A model generated the notes under the pieces. The model was given only the letters and a program-made list of their open reading frames with translations, ran no database searches and was not told the DNA's origin. The translations under genes and the position numbers were made by a program. A stretch of 64,000 nt of DNA, taken from Siderastrea siderea. Its lineage: Eukaryota; Cnidaria; Anthozoa; Scleractinia; Rhizangiidae. This document shows positions 13,361-37,479 of the stretch, piece by piece. Where the stretch lies: assembly GCA_964030785.1 (NCBI GenBank), contig OZ034975.1, positions 45,291,569 through 45,355,568 of the forward strand, in the 5' to 3' direction. The first letter of the stretch is position 1, and every line of letters begins with the position of its first letter.

Positions 13361-13602
13361 TGCCTCATTCACACCAAAGCTTAAACGCGTTTAAAATCTG
13401 TTTAATTAAACAAGGTTTAAAATTGTTTCTTTATAAAAGTTGTTTGCTTATGTTTTCCTGCTGCGAATTTAGTTCAAATGAAAAAATAAGTAAAAGCTCA
13501 ATTCAATTCTTTGTTGAAACTAGTCGTTCAGCTTTCTGTTGCTAAATTTCATTTTGTTAAACCTGGTTTAATTAAACATGTTTTGTTGGTGTGCATGGGG
13601 CA
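13361..13602. mobile_element. Possible MITE with TTTAATTAAAC motifs
   Basis: The left part (tgcctcattcacaccaa, then a tttaattaaac motif) is approximately mirrored by the right part (another tttaattaaac, then ttggtgtgcatggggc). The arms are imperfect and the boundaries approximate. Confidence 0.45.
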
Positions 13603-13717
13603 ATAGAACCGTTAAGTATGGTAAATCCGGTCTATTGTTATTCAGCCAAGTTTCTAACGGTGAATTGATGAAGAACTGCCATTGGCCGCTACTGTAACGG
13701 ACCGATTATATGAGGAG

Positions 13718-14040
13718 GGGTGGCCGGGTTAACTCAGTTCTCTGCATATCAGTTAAAAACAACACCAGATATCATGCACGGCCGGAGCTTATCCCGGTTT
13801 CCGTAGCATGAAGCACGCAACTGAGAGTATTGCTACTCCTCCCTGGACGGGATACTAGTCCATCGCAGGGTTAACCCCAGCAGTATGTCGACGGTACCCA
13901 TTTTATACACCTTGGTGGAGAGAGACAATGTGGGGCAAAGTTTCTTGTCTAAGTAAACAACACGATGGAAGGGACTAGACATCGAACCACCCACCTTCAG
14001 ATCTGAAGTCCAACGCGCTAACCACTACACCACCGCGCCC
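13718..14040 (-). mobile_element. tRNA-derived SINE
   Basis: On the minus strand the element begins at about 14040 with a tRNA-like head: gggcgcggtggtgtagtgg (A box) and, after a stem-like stretch, ggttcgatgtc (B box). The head leads into a longer unrelated body (ccagggaggagtagcaatac and following) that ends near the gaccgattatatgag boundary. A head with internal pol III promoter plus an unrelated body is the structure of a SINE rather than a tRNA gene. Its genomic family cannot be named without a repeat library. Confidence 0.75.
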
Positions 14041-14053
14041 CACTGCACTTTAC

Positions 14054-14218
14054 TAGACTGCGAGTAGTCTCTAATTTTGGCGATGGCGATTGTGGGGCGG
14101 ACGAAATACACACGCGCGCGAAATTTCGAGTCGCGTCTCCTCGAACTTTCGCGCGCGCGTGTGTATTTCGCCCACCCCACAATCGCCATCGCCAAAATTA
14201 GAGACTACTCGCAGTCTA
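14054..14218. repeat. 165-bp near-perfect palindrome
   Basis: The arms at about 14054-14125 and 14147-14218 are inverted complements over about 70 bases with very few mismatches. The spacer is about 20 bp. The arm tips next to the spacer hold alternating acacacgcgcgcg sequence. It sits directly beside a SINE and a second inverted repeat, so it is probably a young MITE or foldback element. Confidence 0.9.
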
Positions 14219-14225
14219 CACCTTA

Positions 14226-14324
14226 GCGATTATATGGAAAAAAAACTCAACGCGGTTAGCTGGGATCCCGGTATCGCGGTGCGGGATTCCACCTACCTGC
14301 ACTGAGATTTTTCCATATAATCGC
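14226..14324. repeat. Short inverted repeat
   Basis: gcgattatatggaaaaa at the left is mirrored by tttttccatataatcgc at the right. The interior (gggatcccggtatcgcggtgcgggattcc) is itself partly palindromic. A related cgattatatgagg sequence starts the SINE-bearing block at about 13704, suggesting that the SINE and the palindrome may lie inside a larger repeat. Confidence 0.7.
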
Positions 14325-15045
14325 GTTTACCAGTCCATCCCGGCTTGCCACTCCAACCCTTTCTTGCTAAGATACTAAATTTCGATCAAAGCAGACTTAA
14401 TAACACAAACAGTTATTGCAAACCATAAAGCAAACTATAAAGCTTCATGAAACCAAACAACTGGGTTAACGAAATTAAACTCCGGCAATCGATGCATTCT
14501 CCTTGATGAAGGCAGCTCCTAAATTTTATAATAGCTCCTGTTCGGCTGGCTCGTCTCATATAATACCAGGTTGAACAGTTATCTCGGCTAAATTTTGCTT
14601 TTAAAGAACACCTGCGTCGATTCATACGTTGTTGAAATTAATTTGGGACCCTCTCATTTTCTCTCGTTATTTTCTGTCATGTTTTGTCTCGTGGACGAAG
14701 AAATAAGTTTAATATCCAATTAATAGCTTAAACCACAAAATTTTAAGGTCTGTTTTACCAACATTCTCTCTCCTTGAGTGTGTTTGCGGCCTGTTCACCA
14801 GTCCCGGCCGGGCAAACCTCAGATGGGAACTGCACGTTAAGCCACAAATTTGCAATTGTAATTAGTACAACTTTGTCAATGTTCTATCTGTTTATTTGAC
14901 ACCTCGTCAGGAAATTCACCAGCAAACTGCCTTCGTCCCAATTTTCATGATTTGTGGTTGGCTTTAGTAAATTCCAGTTGGACAAATGGGAAAACGTTTT
15001 GTACTTGTATTGGTTTTGGAAATTTCCTATATTGGAGACTAATTT

Positions 15046-15606
15046 GTGCTGAACAGACTTATTTATATGGAGACATTTAAGCGGAAGATAGGAGAACTTG
15101 GGTTAAGTCGAAGTGACTCGCGGACGTTTGTTCAGGAGTCTGTTTTTCGCGTGAAGTACATGGGATTTTGTTTGAACTCCCGTCCTGGGGTAGAAGGAAT
15201 ACAAGCCGCCGTAGACGAATTAAAGAAAACTGGAGGACAACGCGACTACAGAAACACAGTTCAGACGAATTGCATCAAAATTAACAACGAAGGTGTTAGT
15301 TTCGTAGAGCGGAAACGGGAACAAGATGTCTCGTTGGCGTTTATACCTCTGCGGAAAATCTCTTATGGCTTGGTGTACGAAAAGGACTCGAATATTTTTG
15401 CGTTTAATCATCACATCTCGCAGAATCACGTCGAGTGCCATGCAGTTGTCTGTGAAAATGAGTTGAAAGCTCGGGAAATAAACGAGGCATTATATGCTGC
15501 CTTCAAAACAGACTATTTTGAAAGCCTTCGGAAAGAAAGGGAGAGAGTAAAAGAGTGCTTGCAGGCAGATGCAGTCGATTCTCTTAGAAGTGTAAAACCA
15601 CAGTGA
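15046..15606 (+). CDS. PTB/PID-domain protein, intronless
   Basis: One open frame of 186 residues. A short N-terminal tail precedes a PTB/PID domain. Strand 1 reads VFRVKYMGF at residues 33-41, then PGVEGIQAAVDELKKTG gives the first helix. Near residues 116-160 is the family's late block: NIFAFNHH, HVECHAVVCENE, then the C-terminal helix INEALYAAFK, which forms the peptide-binding groove in PTB domains. A charged ER/K-rich tail follows. The first ATG gives MLNRLIY; a second ATG at 15067 (METFKRK) could be the real start. AATAAA lies near 15780. Its domain is clearly related to the gene at 18801, sharing FAFNHH and VECHAV, and more distantly to 8365-8922. The likely role is a peptide-binding adaptor; ligand and pathway are unknown. 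Confidence 0.85.
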   Translation: MLNRLIYMETFKRKIGELGLSRSDSRTFVQESVFRVKYMGFCLNSRPGVEGIQAAVDELKKTGGQRDYRNTVQTNCIKINNEGVSFVERKREQDVSLAFIPLRKISYGLVYEKDSNIFAFNHHISQNHVECHAVVCENELKAREINEALYAAFKTDYFESLRKERERVKECLQADAVDSLRSVKPQ

Positions 15607-18600
15607 AATACTTTAAAAGACTAAGCTCGTAAAAACATTACACAGAAAACACTATTCCTTAATTATAAAGCGACGTATAAATTTAAACAGTGACAATTTT
15701 CATACATTGTTATGAACGAATGAATTAATAGAATACTATTAGCATCGCTGAAGACAAAGCTTTAAGAGTTAGAAAGATGAAATAAAATATAAAGCTGATC
15801 TTTTGTAAAGATAAAATATGATACACAATTTTTAAGAAGTTGAATCTTTTTTCATACATTCTGATGATGGAATCTGAGATCTGAGTTGTATAAGTATATT
15901 TCTTTGAATTAAATTTATGAAGGTAAAACCTACAGAACTATGGTATTCAGTAATTTAAGGCATGGTTATTTTTTTTGAAAAGAAATAGTTATTTAGTCAC
16001 AAAAATATGCGACAAGCGCCCGTACTATAGTTGCGTTCGGTACACCTGTTCCAGAAATACTTGTTACACGAAACTGGCAATATTAACATTACAATAAGGA
16101 CGATTTTTCAGCCCCTTATTCTCAGGATAAGTTTCCCTTACAATCAGTTGTTGCTAATCGCATATCTCTTTTAATGAATACGTATACACAACAGGTGCTA
16201 TCATTGAAAATAATTCTAAAAACATCTCAGTCTTTGAGAGGATTATAGTAAGGAATCGCCTCTTCAACCACTACACAGTGCCCAACAGATAAAACGTAAA
16301 GTTCGCAACATAAAGTACTCGAACGGAGTCCATCCAAATTTACATCATCGTGTAACAGGCCTTTAACAGAAAAATTAATTTCCGTCCAAAAATAGGGCTG
16401 TCCGCAAACTCAGAACGAAATCTGGTCTGGCAGGTGAAATTAAAATTAGAAACTTAATGCCACCCGGTAGGGTCTAAAATAAAGCTTTAAATTCGCTTGT
16501 TTAAGTTTGTTTTGTTTTGTTCCATGGTTCACCATTGTTGAAAAATGTGGTTGCAAACTACTGACTAAAAATAAAACTAGTTACTTCATTGGTGGAGAAG
16601 TAATTATTGTAAATTAATAGATTTCCCATTGAATGTTTTACCATTTCAGCTGAGTGCTGACAGAAATTTTCAGTAATCGAGATTTCTCGCAGCCGACTTC
16701 ACTGCAGTATGCAGATATAAGTTTTTAACATGACTCGCTGGGTATGATTCTCCATAATCACAAAGCGCTGAGAGAAATTGGTAGCTCTTCTGCATCTTTA
16801 TGGTGGTTTATATTTCGGAAGATAAGTAGTTGCTCTGTAAACTCGTTTCATGCGCAAATAGCCATTATTATTCAGTTCTGACCATAGGCGAATCCGGGCA
16901 GGCGACTCATGACTCGCCCACTGACCCATAGCCACAAAACACGGAGGTAATGTACGCATGAAATGAATTCACGGAGGAAACATTAAGTTCGTGAGCCTAA
17001 ACGATTATAAGGAACTGGAAGAACTGCAAATTTTCTCTACCGCGCTTAGTGATTAAGGGTAAATCAAAGTCGACGCATAATGTCTGAAAACGCGTGTCTG
17101 AACACAGCAGTTAAACCGGCTGTAATTAAGCAAAGTTTTAGCATTTTTGGTTAGTCTATGACTTCTAAGATGGGCAGTTAGTAGTTCTTTATAGGGTTAG
17201 AGAAGGTAATTGACCTACCCTGAGCAGCCAGTTCCGGTCTACGTGTATGTCAGGCTATTTTCCTTGAACGTAGATTCGTAGCCGTACACCACGTGACTCG
17301 AGACGCGAAACTAGAAAAAAAAATACGTCTACTCTGGGAAGTAGGCAAAGATATTTTATGGGTAAACCCGACTGAGAATTGATATTAGGCAGTTCACCCA
17401 CCTAGAACATTCTTAGACTGGAAGAATTTGCATTCTTTAGTGATTCCACATAAAGAAAAGAGAACACATTTCGAGTCGGTTTGTTATTCAGAGTGGCGAA
17501 AGCATAATTTGCGTTTGCGTTGGCTTTGATTTGATTTTACAACATTCCGTGATTGGCTTAAAATTAGTTAGTATCGCTTTCTCGACCAATAAGAGGTAAA
17601 ATCAGAGCCAGTCGTATCTCTAACGCACGCGTTTTCCCACGCTTGGGGCACGTTGCATGAATTCAGTTGCTTCGAGCTCTGATAGGTTCATTGTATTGTT
17701 TGCATCTCCTCTTTTGTGATTAACCAAAGTGGTTTAGTTTCACAATTTTCACTCATTTGATAAACCGCTCAGATATTTTTGAGGATTTCAATATTGTTCC
17801 ATTGCCGGTCGTGATTCACGTAACTCTCTGAATCCTCTCTTAGTCGCTTCCTTGTATTTCATAATATTAATTTAAGAAAGATAACTTTTAATATAAGCTA
17901 TCCGCATATTGAAAGTTCCTCTGACTATCCCTCCAAGTTCAGTAAACGAAAGAAATGATATTCTTTAAAACGCTAAATTTAAGGGCAATTTATTTTCTTA
18001 ATAGCCAACACAACAAGCGAGATAACGCTGGCCTGTATTGCTTGTGGTATTGTTCGCCCGCAGATTGAGAAATAGTTTAAGAGGAAACGAGTGGCAAATT
18101 TGCGTTGAAGGAAAATGCTTGCTTAGTTCACATCCTCTCACGTGAGTTGCCCACATTGTCCCTCTACTTCCGGCTCCGTCATTTAAATTTTGTCTTAATT
18201 CCCGCATGCAGCATCGCCAGCTTTGTAGGCTAGATACATGTGTTTACGTTTTCAGACTGTTATGCACTTCACGCCTGCAATTACAACCACTAAACAATAT
18301 TAAGATAGAATGCAATGTTAACACCCTCTCGGGCGTGAATCAGGCACAAATTGTCACCCAGTTACAAGGAGAATTGGAATCGAATTATTAGCAACGGAGC
18401 TACACAAAGAAGGACTGTATTTGTCAAAACAAGATTTATTCACTTTGTCAAGGAAATGAAGCACTATTGACAATGTAGCTAGTTTGACTGAAATGGAGTG
18501 GTGATCATCATGATAACTTCAACGTAAAGGAAGCAAATTTGCATATCAATAGGTCTTTATGCAACCGACCGATATCTACAGGTGGATATTAGTGAATACG

Positions 18601-18800
18601 ATACAGTCCAATCACATCCTTCGATCCTCGAGCATCTAAAAACGTATAGGAAACTCATACAGAGATAAACATAAGCAGTACAATGAAAGACCCACCATAA
18701 CAGCGTGAACAAGCAAATTTAAAGTCGATTTTCGAGAGCCGGAAAGTATTACAGTGTTTTGTTGCATTGTGAGACGTGAAAATTTTACTGACACACAGTC
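15607..18800. other. Intergenic region between two PTB genes
   Basis: 3.2 kb of AT-rich sequence without a supported gene. Two short open frames near 18000-18391 have no recognisable domain. A stretch at about 17470-17775 alternates gattggctt, accaataag and tgataggtt motifs with CGCGTTTTCCC-like sequence. It looks like a dispersed repeat but has no clear termini. Confidence 0.55.
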
Positions 18801-19544
18801 ATGTTAAAGAGCAAATTTGGTAAGGCCGATTTAACGCCAGCCACACGATTTCAAGTGAAATATCTTGGTTGTGAAGTTACAGAAGAACCTGGTGTCGTAG
18901 GGATCGAGAAAGCCGTGCGTAAAATACAAGATAAAACGAAATGCGAGGAGAAGTCATGGCCGAAGATGTACCTGCAAGTTGGAGCCGACGGCGTGAAACT
19001 GGAGGAAGTCAAACCCAAGTCTACATCGAAGGAATCAAAGTTTATTTCCTTGGAAAATATTTCTTATTGTACTTTAAACAGAATTGATGCTACAATCTTC
19101 GCTTTTAATCACCACAAAAGTCCCTCGGTGGTCGAATGTCACGCGGTGGCTTGCGAAAGCGAAGAAAAAGCGAAGTCCATAGGATTGGCTTTGTACGCAG
19201 CCTTTCGTGAAGGACATTTCCAGAAGCTAAGAAGAGACAGGAGAAAGTCTTTTGAGCAGAGAAACGTCGAGCGAAGGACAAGCTTTGAAAATTACGACCG
19301 CGTGAGCTCAAACAATTCTTCTCCTGCTACAAGTCCTACTCAAGAGTTCTCTCCAAATTTCGAGAACACTACGACATCAATGAATTCCGCGGACGGCGAT
19401 GTTAATCATTTGGGTTCATCTCGCGAGAGCCTCTCCTCAATGGATTATGACGATGACCAAGAGCTTGAATTGGATAAAATTATAGAGGATCTCCTGACAA
19501 TCGTCGAGGTTGAAAAGGCAAAACTTGAACAAGAAGTTGAATGA
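18801..19544 (+). CDS. PTB/PID-domain protein with acidic tail
   Basis: A single 247-residue open frame. The N-terminal half is a PTB/PID domain: RFQVKYLGCEV at about residues 17-27, PGVVGIEKAVRKIQ as the first helix, ENISYCTLN strand, IFAFNHH near residue 100, VECHAVACESEEKAK, and the final helix IGLALYAAFREGHF. The C-terminal half is low-complexity: a basic RRDRRKSFEQRN linker, a Ser/Thr/Asn-rich stretch with SP and TSPT motifs, then a very acidic segment (DYDDDQELELD) and a predicted helix ending EKAKLEQEVE. The tail distinguishes it from its neighbours and suggests a scaffold with regulated phosphorylation; that is inference. The start is the only upstream in-frame ATG near the domain. 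A possible poly(A) signal lies near 19797. FAM43-like identity is possible but unproven. Confidence 0.87.
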   Translation: MLKSKFGKADLTPATRFQVKYLGCEVTEEPGVVGIEKAVRKIQDKTKCEEKSWPKMYLQVGADGVKLEEVKPKSTSKESKFISLENISYCTLNRIDATIFAFNHHKSPSVVECHAVACESEEKAKSIGLALYAAFREGHFQKLRRDRRKSFEQRNVERRTSFENYDRVSSNNSSPATSPTQEFSPNFENTTTSMNSADGDVNHLGSSRESLSSMDYDDDQELELDKIIEDLLTIVEVEKAKLEQEVE

Positions 19545-20953
19545 AATATTAAGCACAAAAAAAAAAGAACAGATTTGTAATAATCGCCGTTTATATATTG
19601 TTACTGGAAATTATAAATTAACGCAACGTCGCAGGAAAATGCAACAAAGGGAGATGACTGGGAAATATATTATACAACGAAGGTGAATGCATAATCAATT
19701 TAGTTTCTTTTACTACTTCGTAGATTATGCAGGTCTGATTGAAAATTTAATTGTAACTCACATCTCCATTGCGCTTAAAACGGCTTAGAATTCAAAAATA
19801 AATATTTTCTGTCGACTTTTCATTACGTCGTGTAATATTGCACGATAAGTTTCTTTTTTGTGGTGAATATATTTGCTGTGTCATGAAGCAAATTCAACAA
19901 ACGGCGCCTTTAAAACACAAACATGCGAAATGATTGCGCTAAGGGCTTGTTTCCAGGGATTTACTCACTTCTGGCGTGTTTCTAATCTGCTATATATTAT
20001 TTTGATGATTCTTTATAACAAATGGTAAGCAGAAAGTCAGTAAAGACAGTATATTTGTGTCCTCCAGTCTTATCTTGAAATTACAGAACCGACGCCTAAA
20101 CTTCTGATTATTTGATTTCGACCTAACTTTAATTACACCCCAAAGGCAAATTTTCACTTTCCTTTTTTGTCTCTTCGCAACACGTAGCGGCTTGTTTTGT
20201 TAAAACTTTAAGTTTTATGATTAATATGATATGAAGTTATCAATCAGTGCTAAATGAAATTTTAGCAAGCAGATCTACATTCAAAAATTTGGTAACGTCC
20301 ATCATTACCATGTCATTACAAGTTGAGAGCATACTAACTATTAGTAAGTCAGTTAGGTTAGGGTAAAGTCGATCGCGAATGCCTGAATTGTCTGAATTCG
20401 TGATTCGTGATCGTTTCGATTTGCACACTGATTGTTGTCACGCTAGCAGAGCACGCGAGTTCACACTAACACAGCACGCAAACTTGCCGGCTATTGCAGA
20501 TGGAGAATATTTGATTATAAAGTCAAAACTTGGAAATATCTGTTTGTAGATACTTTGATACCACTGAGATATATGGTTTCGTGAAAGCAAGGGCTATGAA
20601 TATTCGTATATAGCACTGCGTTGCTTGGCTTCCCTGGGCTGGTGTCCCAAGTCCGTTTGTGACTCGCACGAAACACCCTGACAATTTCACTGAGCATTCA
20701 GCAAATTGCATGACGCAATTTTCGATGGAACGTAGAATTCAGGCAACCCTTCTCTTTCTGATGTTTTCTATATCAGTCGATGACGCCGACAAGCAAAACT
20801 CTACGAGTAATCGACCAGAAAATGACTGCAAGCAAAGACAAGACGCAAAGTGACCATTTTGCAGCCGGGGCATTCTGGCAGAACATTTTTTCTGCGTCCG
20901 AGTTACCTGTGTTGCGAATGTGGATCGGACGCTGCTGCTGCTTCTGCTGCTAC

Positions 20954-20968
20954 TGATGACGATGATGG

Positions 20969-21005
<37 letters not shown>

Positions 21006-21006
21006 A

Positions 21007-21037
<31 letters not shown>

Positions 21038-21122
21038 GGATGATGATTATGCTGATGCTGCTGATGATGATGATGATGATGACGGCGACGATGATGATGA
21101 TGATGAAGATGAAGATGATGAC

Positions 21123-21165
<43 letters not shown>

Positions 21166-21203
21166 ATGCAGACGATGACGATGATGATGACGTCGACGAC
21201 GAT
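20954..21203 (+). repeat. (GAT)n tract, open as an Asp-rich frame
   Basis: About 250 bp of GAT units with scattered GAC, GAA, GAG, GGT, TAT and GCT triplets. In one forward frame it reads almost only Asp with a few Glu, Gly, Ala and Tyr, and stops at TAA; another frame is poly-Met, and the third is full of TGA stops. No in-frame ATG precedes the Asp run, and I find no credible upstream exon in frame. I therefore call it a microsatellite and treat an acidic protein as an open question. Confidence 0.8.
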
Positions 21204-21239
21204 TAAAAGTTTTGTGTATGTGTGTACAAGCGCTTCACA

Positions 21240-22440
21240 GCTTTTTATCCTCTCCCCTCAAATAAACTCACGTTTGAAAATACAGCTTTTTGTACCCCAG
21301 AGGTATTCCCCGAAAATTTGGGTAGGGGTGTCCGGCACACTTTTGAAACCCTAACCCTATTTCAGACCAAAATATGTCATTTCCCTACTACTTTGATTCG
21401 TGTGGACATTTAAGAATAGTTATAAGGGCTTCAAATTCCCGATATTAATCGAAACAATACAAAAGTAGCTTCTTCTAAAAACCGTACCCAATTCCAGACC
21501 AAACTCCCTACCCTATTCAGGCCCGTAGCGAGGCTGAAATAACTGGGAGTGGGGGGCGAGCAGATTGGCCTAGTCAAAGCCCCCCCACCCACCCCCGTCA
21601 AAATACCGAAGTTAACAAAAATTCATGTCAGATAGGTACTAACACTGATCACAATGCCACAGTTTGTGTCGATTTCGTCAAAAAGGACACCTTTATGGGA
21701 CATCTTTCGTTGAAAACTTGCCAAAAGGCTGCTTCCTGTTTGCTCCTTCGCCGACGACACTCACCAGATTTCTAGCGTTTGTTAAAATTCAAAAGTTTCG
21801 ACAGCTAAGTTACGAATTCGAATTTCGGACTTGTTTTACCTCCAGGTAACTCTCGCAAACGTTTACGTAACGTTTGTCCCTCGATTGGTGAGATAAATAT
21901 ACATAATTTTGTTCCTTAGACCTGTTTTACAACAGTGGACTTAACGCTTGCAGCAAATACACTGCAGTCGCAAGAAACGTGGGGCTTGAAATGTGCGGTG
22001 GGGTAGTAGATTTTTGAAGCCCACTTGCCCGGTGCGGCTAGTGACTCAACAGATGTCGAACTCTGCTAAAGGTTGAAATGAAATGTACCGTGGTCTAGTA
22101 GATTTTTGAAGCCCACTTGCCCGGTGCGGCTAGTGACTCAACAGATGTCGAAATCTGTTAAAGGTTGTGAAATTATAAAAAGCACTTTTACTGGCATCAG
22201 CATTCAAGACTGATTGTTGCACATTAATTTGTTTTAATTATATATTTTTTGCCACATTAATTGTAATGTTTTTTAACTCCGAAAAATCTGAGGGGCTCGA
22301 CCCCCCCCCCCCTGCCCCTCCCCTGCTATGAGTCTGACTATTTCAGACCAAATCGGCTCGAAAACCACACCCTTTGGCGCCGCACATACCTATCTAGTCT
22401 AGCTTATGTAAGGGAGCACCCCCTCCGGGTTGGGCCCCTC
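21240..22440. repeat. Patch of dispersed repeat sequence
   Basis: Noncoding sequence with tttcagacca and taccctattcagg motifs flanked by C- and G-runs. The same style of sequence occurs at 40970-41275 and 59235-59700, so this is probably a dispersed repeat family. Boundaries are uncertain and no coding region is visible. Confidence 0.4.
21988..22171 (+). repeat. Two tandem copies of a 92-bp unit
   Basis: The segment starting tagtagatttttgaagcc at 22004 recurs at 22096 almost unchanged through gactcaacagatgtcga, giving a period of 92 bp. Confidence 0.9.
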
Positions 22441-22774
22441 CTTGAAATTCGTCTTCCACTCCCCACAAAATCGTTGAACTGATCATCGGTTTTCGAGTTA
22501 ACTGCCAGACACCAGCTTTCTATTGGCTGTATCGTGTGCCGATTACTTAGACTACATGTCACAAGCGTGGTGTTTTTGCGAACGAGATTCGATTGGCCTG
22601 AGGTCTGAACTCAAGCATTCTGCTGTGATTTCAACATGGTGCTCATGTGGCTGAAGAATTGAGGCGTCTAAACACGTGCTCAGTATCACTATGTTATGCA
22701 CGAGTTATGGCAGACTACTCAGTTGATCCTTGAGACTCAAACAACGATCAGACGAGGAACTTTGGTTGTAACTC

Positions 22775-23131
22775 TACCGAGCAATACTTTACTGTGGTGT
22801 TGTTTATTATGTTGTATTAAGTGGTTCTAACTTTTGAGTCTGTGGATGAAACCCCAAATTGTGACCACTCAAATGAAAGCTGCTGATCAGCACTTGCCTG
22901 TGGTGTTGTTTATTATAATGTACAAGGTGGTTTTGACTTTTCCTTTTGCAAAAGAAATTCTAAAGTGTGACCATTCAAATGAAAGCAGATTGAGCAGTAC
23001 TTTTCAGTTTTCTCTGCGCATGCCGGGAGAACTGTTTATTATGCTGTCCAAGGTGGTTCTAGCTTTTGCGTCTATCGACAAAACCCAAAACTGTGAAAAT
23101 TCAAGGTCATTTTAATAAAAGCCTTTTAGCA
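22775..23131 (+). repeat. Satellite-like array, three units
   Basis: Three diverged units share tgtttattat (22801, 22907, 23033), a caaggtggttcta-like block, and tcaaatgaaagc. Spacing is 106 and 126 bp. The same unit occurs in reverse orientation at 36285-36600 and once at 58225-58310. No coding content. Confidence 0.82.
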
Positions 23132-24193
23132 ATACTTTCCTGCGAGGGAAGTTTGCCAGACACACTGTATAATTTTCAGTCTCGTATGTGAGCACTCAAG
23201 CTGTGAGTAAAATTATTAAGCTGATGGTGCTATACTTCCCTTTCCGTTCCGATGTTTTGTTAATTCTACAAACACAATGCATGCCGCACGACGCCAATAC
23301 ACTGCAGCTGACAGCAATAAATCACTGTGTCATGAAATTGTTATATGAGTTTATAGGGGAACAAATCGACCATGACACTCACAAAGTGTGGCAAATATTT
23401 ACGCAAAAGAGTCCAGGGCTCAACCCACAAAAACGACAACTAATACACTTCACTTTGAAACTGGCAATTGTTTTTGTGGTCATTGGGCTGTTTTACTGTG
23501 CCGTTTATTTTTTTAATTTTCCGAATTTTTTTAGCGCTTGCCTAGCAGATCACCTTTGATGCGACTGAAATGTGACGTATTCTGACTGGCCTTCAGTCTC
23601 AGTCCACACACACTGATCGATCGTTCAAAAGCGTAAATTCGAGGACGGAAATTTTTATGCGGTAGGGCCTTTCCTCCTTTATAGTTGAACTACCGGAAAC
23701 GATTGAAATGAAAATATAAGGAAAAAGCTGCCGAAAGCTGAGTTTTTAAATTCATAAAACGGAGCATGATTAGCGTACGAGTGTTGGCGGCAAAAAGAGA
23801 CAGAACAAAGATTTTTAACATACATTTCCCCCTCCCTTCCACATATTAACGATAGAAAAAAAACGATCGAACATGGAGGTTTTCGGAAACGATTGTAACG
23901 ACATCGGCACAAGTTACTACAAAGTAGCGTTTGCGAACGAATCGAATACGCCATAGAGACGACACCATTTTTGGAAGGGCGTTTTTAAAGATTCTCAGTT
24001 GCGGAATGTGATTAAGTCAAGGATGAAGTCCTTCAGTATCAGTTGCTGGTGTAAATTTACTTCCCGGAAGTAATTAATGCGCTAGCGGTGCAAAACAATG
24101 ATACGGAAGTGAATCGGGCTTTGTAAGTGTGGAAAAATTTGCACCATAATGTTCCCCGCCCCCTCCCCGATGGCAAGCCACGTGCTTCTTACC
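23132..24193. other. Upstream intergenic region of the helicase
   Basis: No supported gene. A 123-codon frame at 23188-23559 starts at GTG and ends with a hydrophobic stretch, but it begins at the end of the satellite array and has no recognised domain. The sequence nearer 24000-24361 is GC-richer and is the likely promoter region of the helicase gene. Confidence 0.5.
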
Positions 24194-24201
24194 TGACGTC
24201 A
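24194..24201. promoter_or_regulatory. CRE palindrome upstream of DDX3
   Basis: TGACGTCA is a perfect consensus for CREB/ATF binding. It lies about 160 bp upstream of the DDX3 start codon, in a region that otherwise lacks a TATA box. Functional use is inferred from sequence and position only. Confidence 0.55.
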
Positions 24202-24361
24202 CGGTGAGTGGTTACTCTGCCGACTGACGACTGACATCTCGATCTGAGCTGAAAAAAACTCTTTGAGTGCTAAAGTTCAATTGTCGCTCGCTTTTTTGTC
24301 GAATTACACCAATCATTTCTGATATTTCAATCGAAAGCTTGAAACTACTGTTTCTTTCGTT

Positions 24362-37479
<13,118 letters not shown>

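Noticed and set aside
13975..14040. Possible tRNA gene on the minus strand
   Set aside because: Same reason: a tRNA-like head fused to a repeat body, so a SINE.
20920..21354. Met-rich frame over the (GAT)n tract
   Set aside because: Simple out-of-frame reading of the triplet repeat.
23188..23559. 123-codon frame with a hydrophobic C-terminal segment
   Set aside because: Starts at GTG, begins at the edge of the satellite array and has no recognisable domain or splice context.
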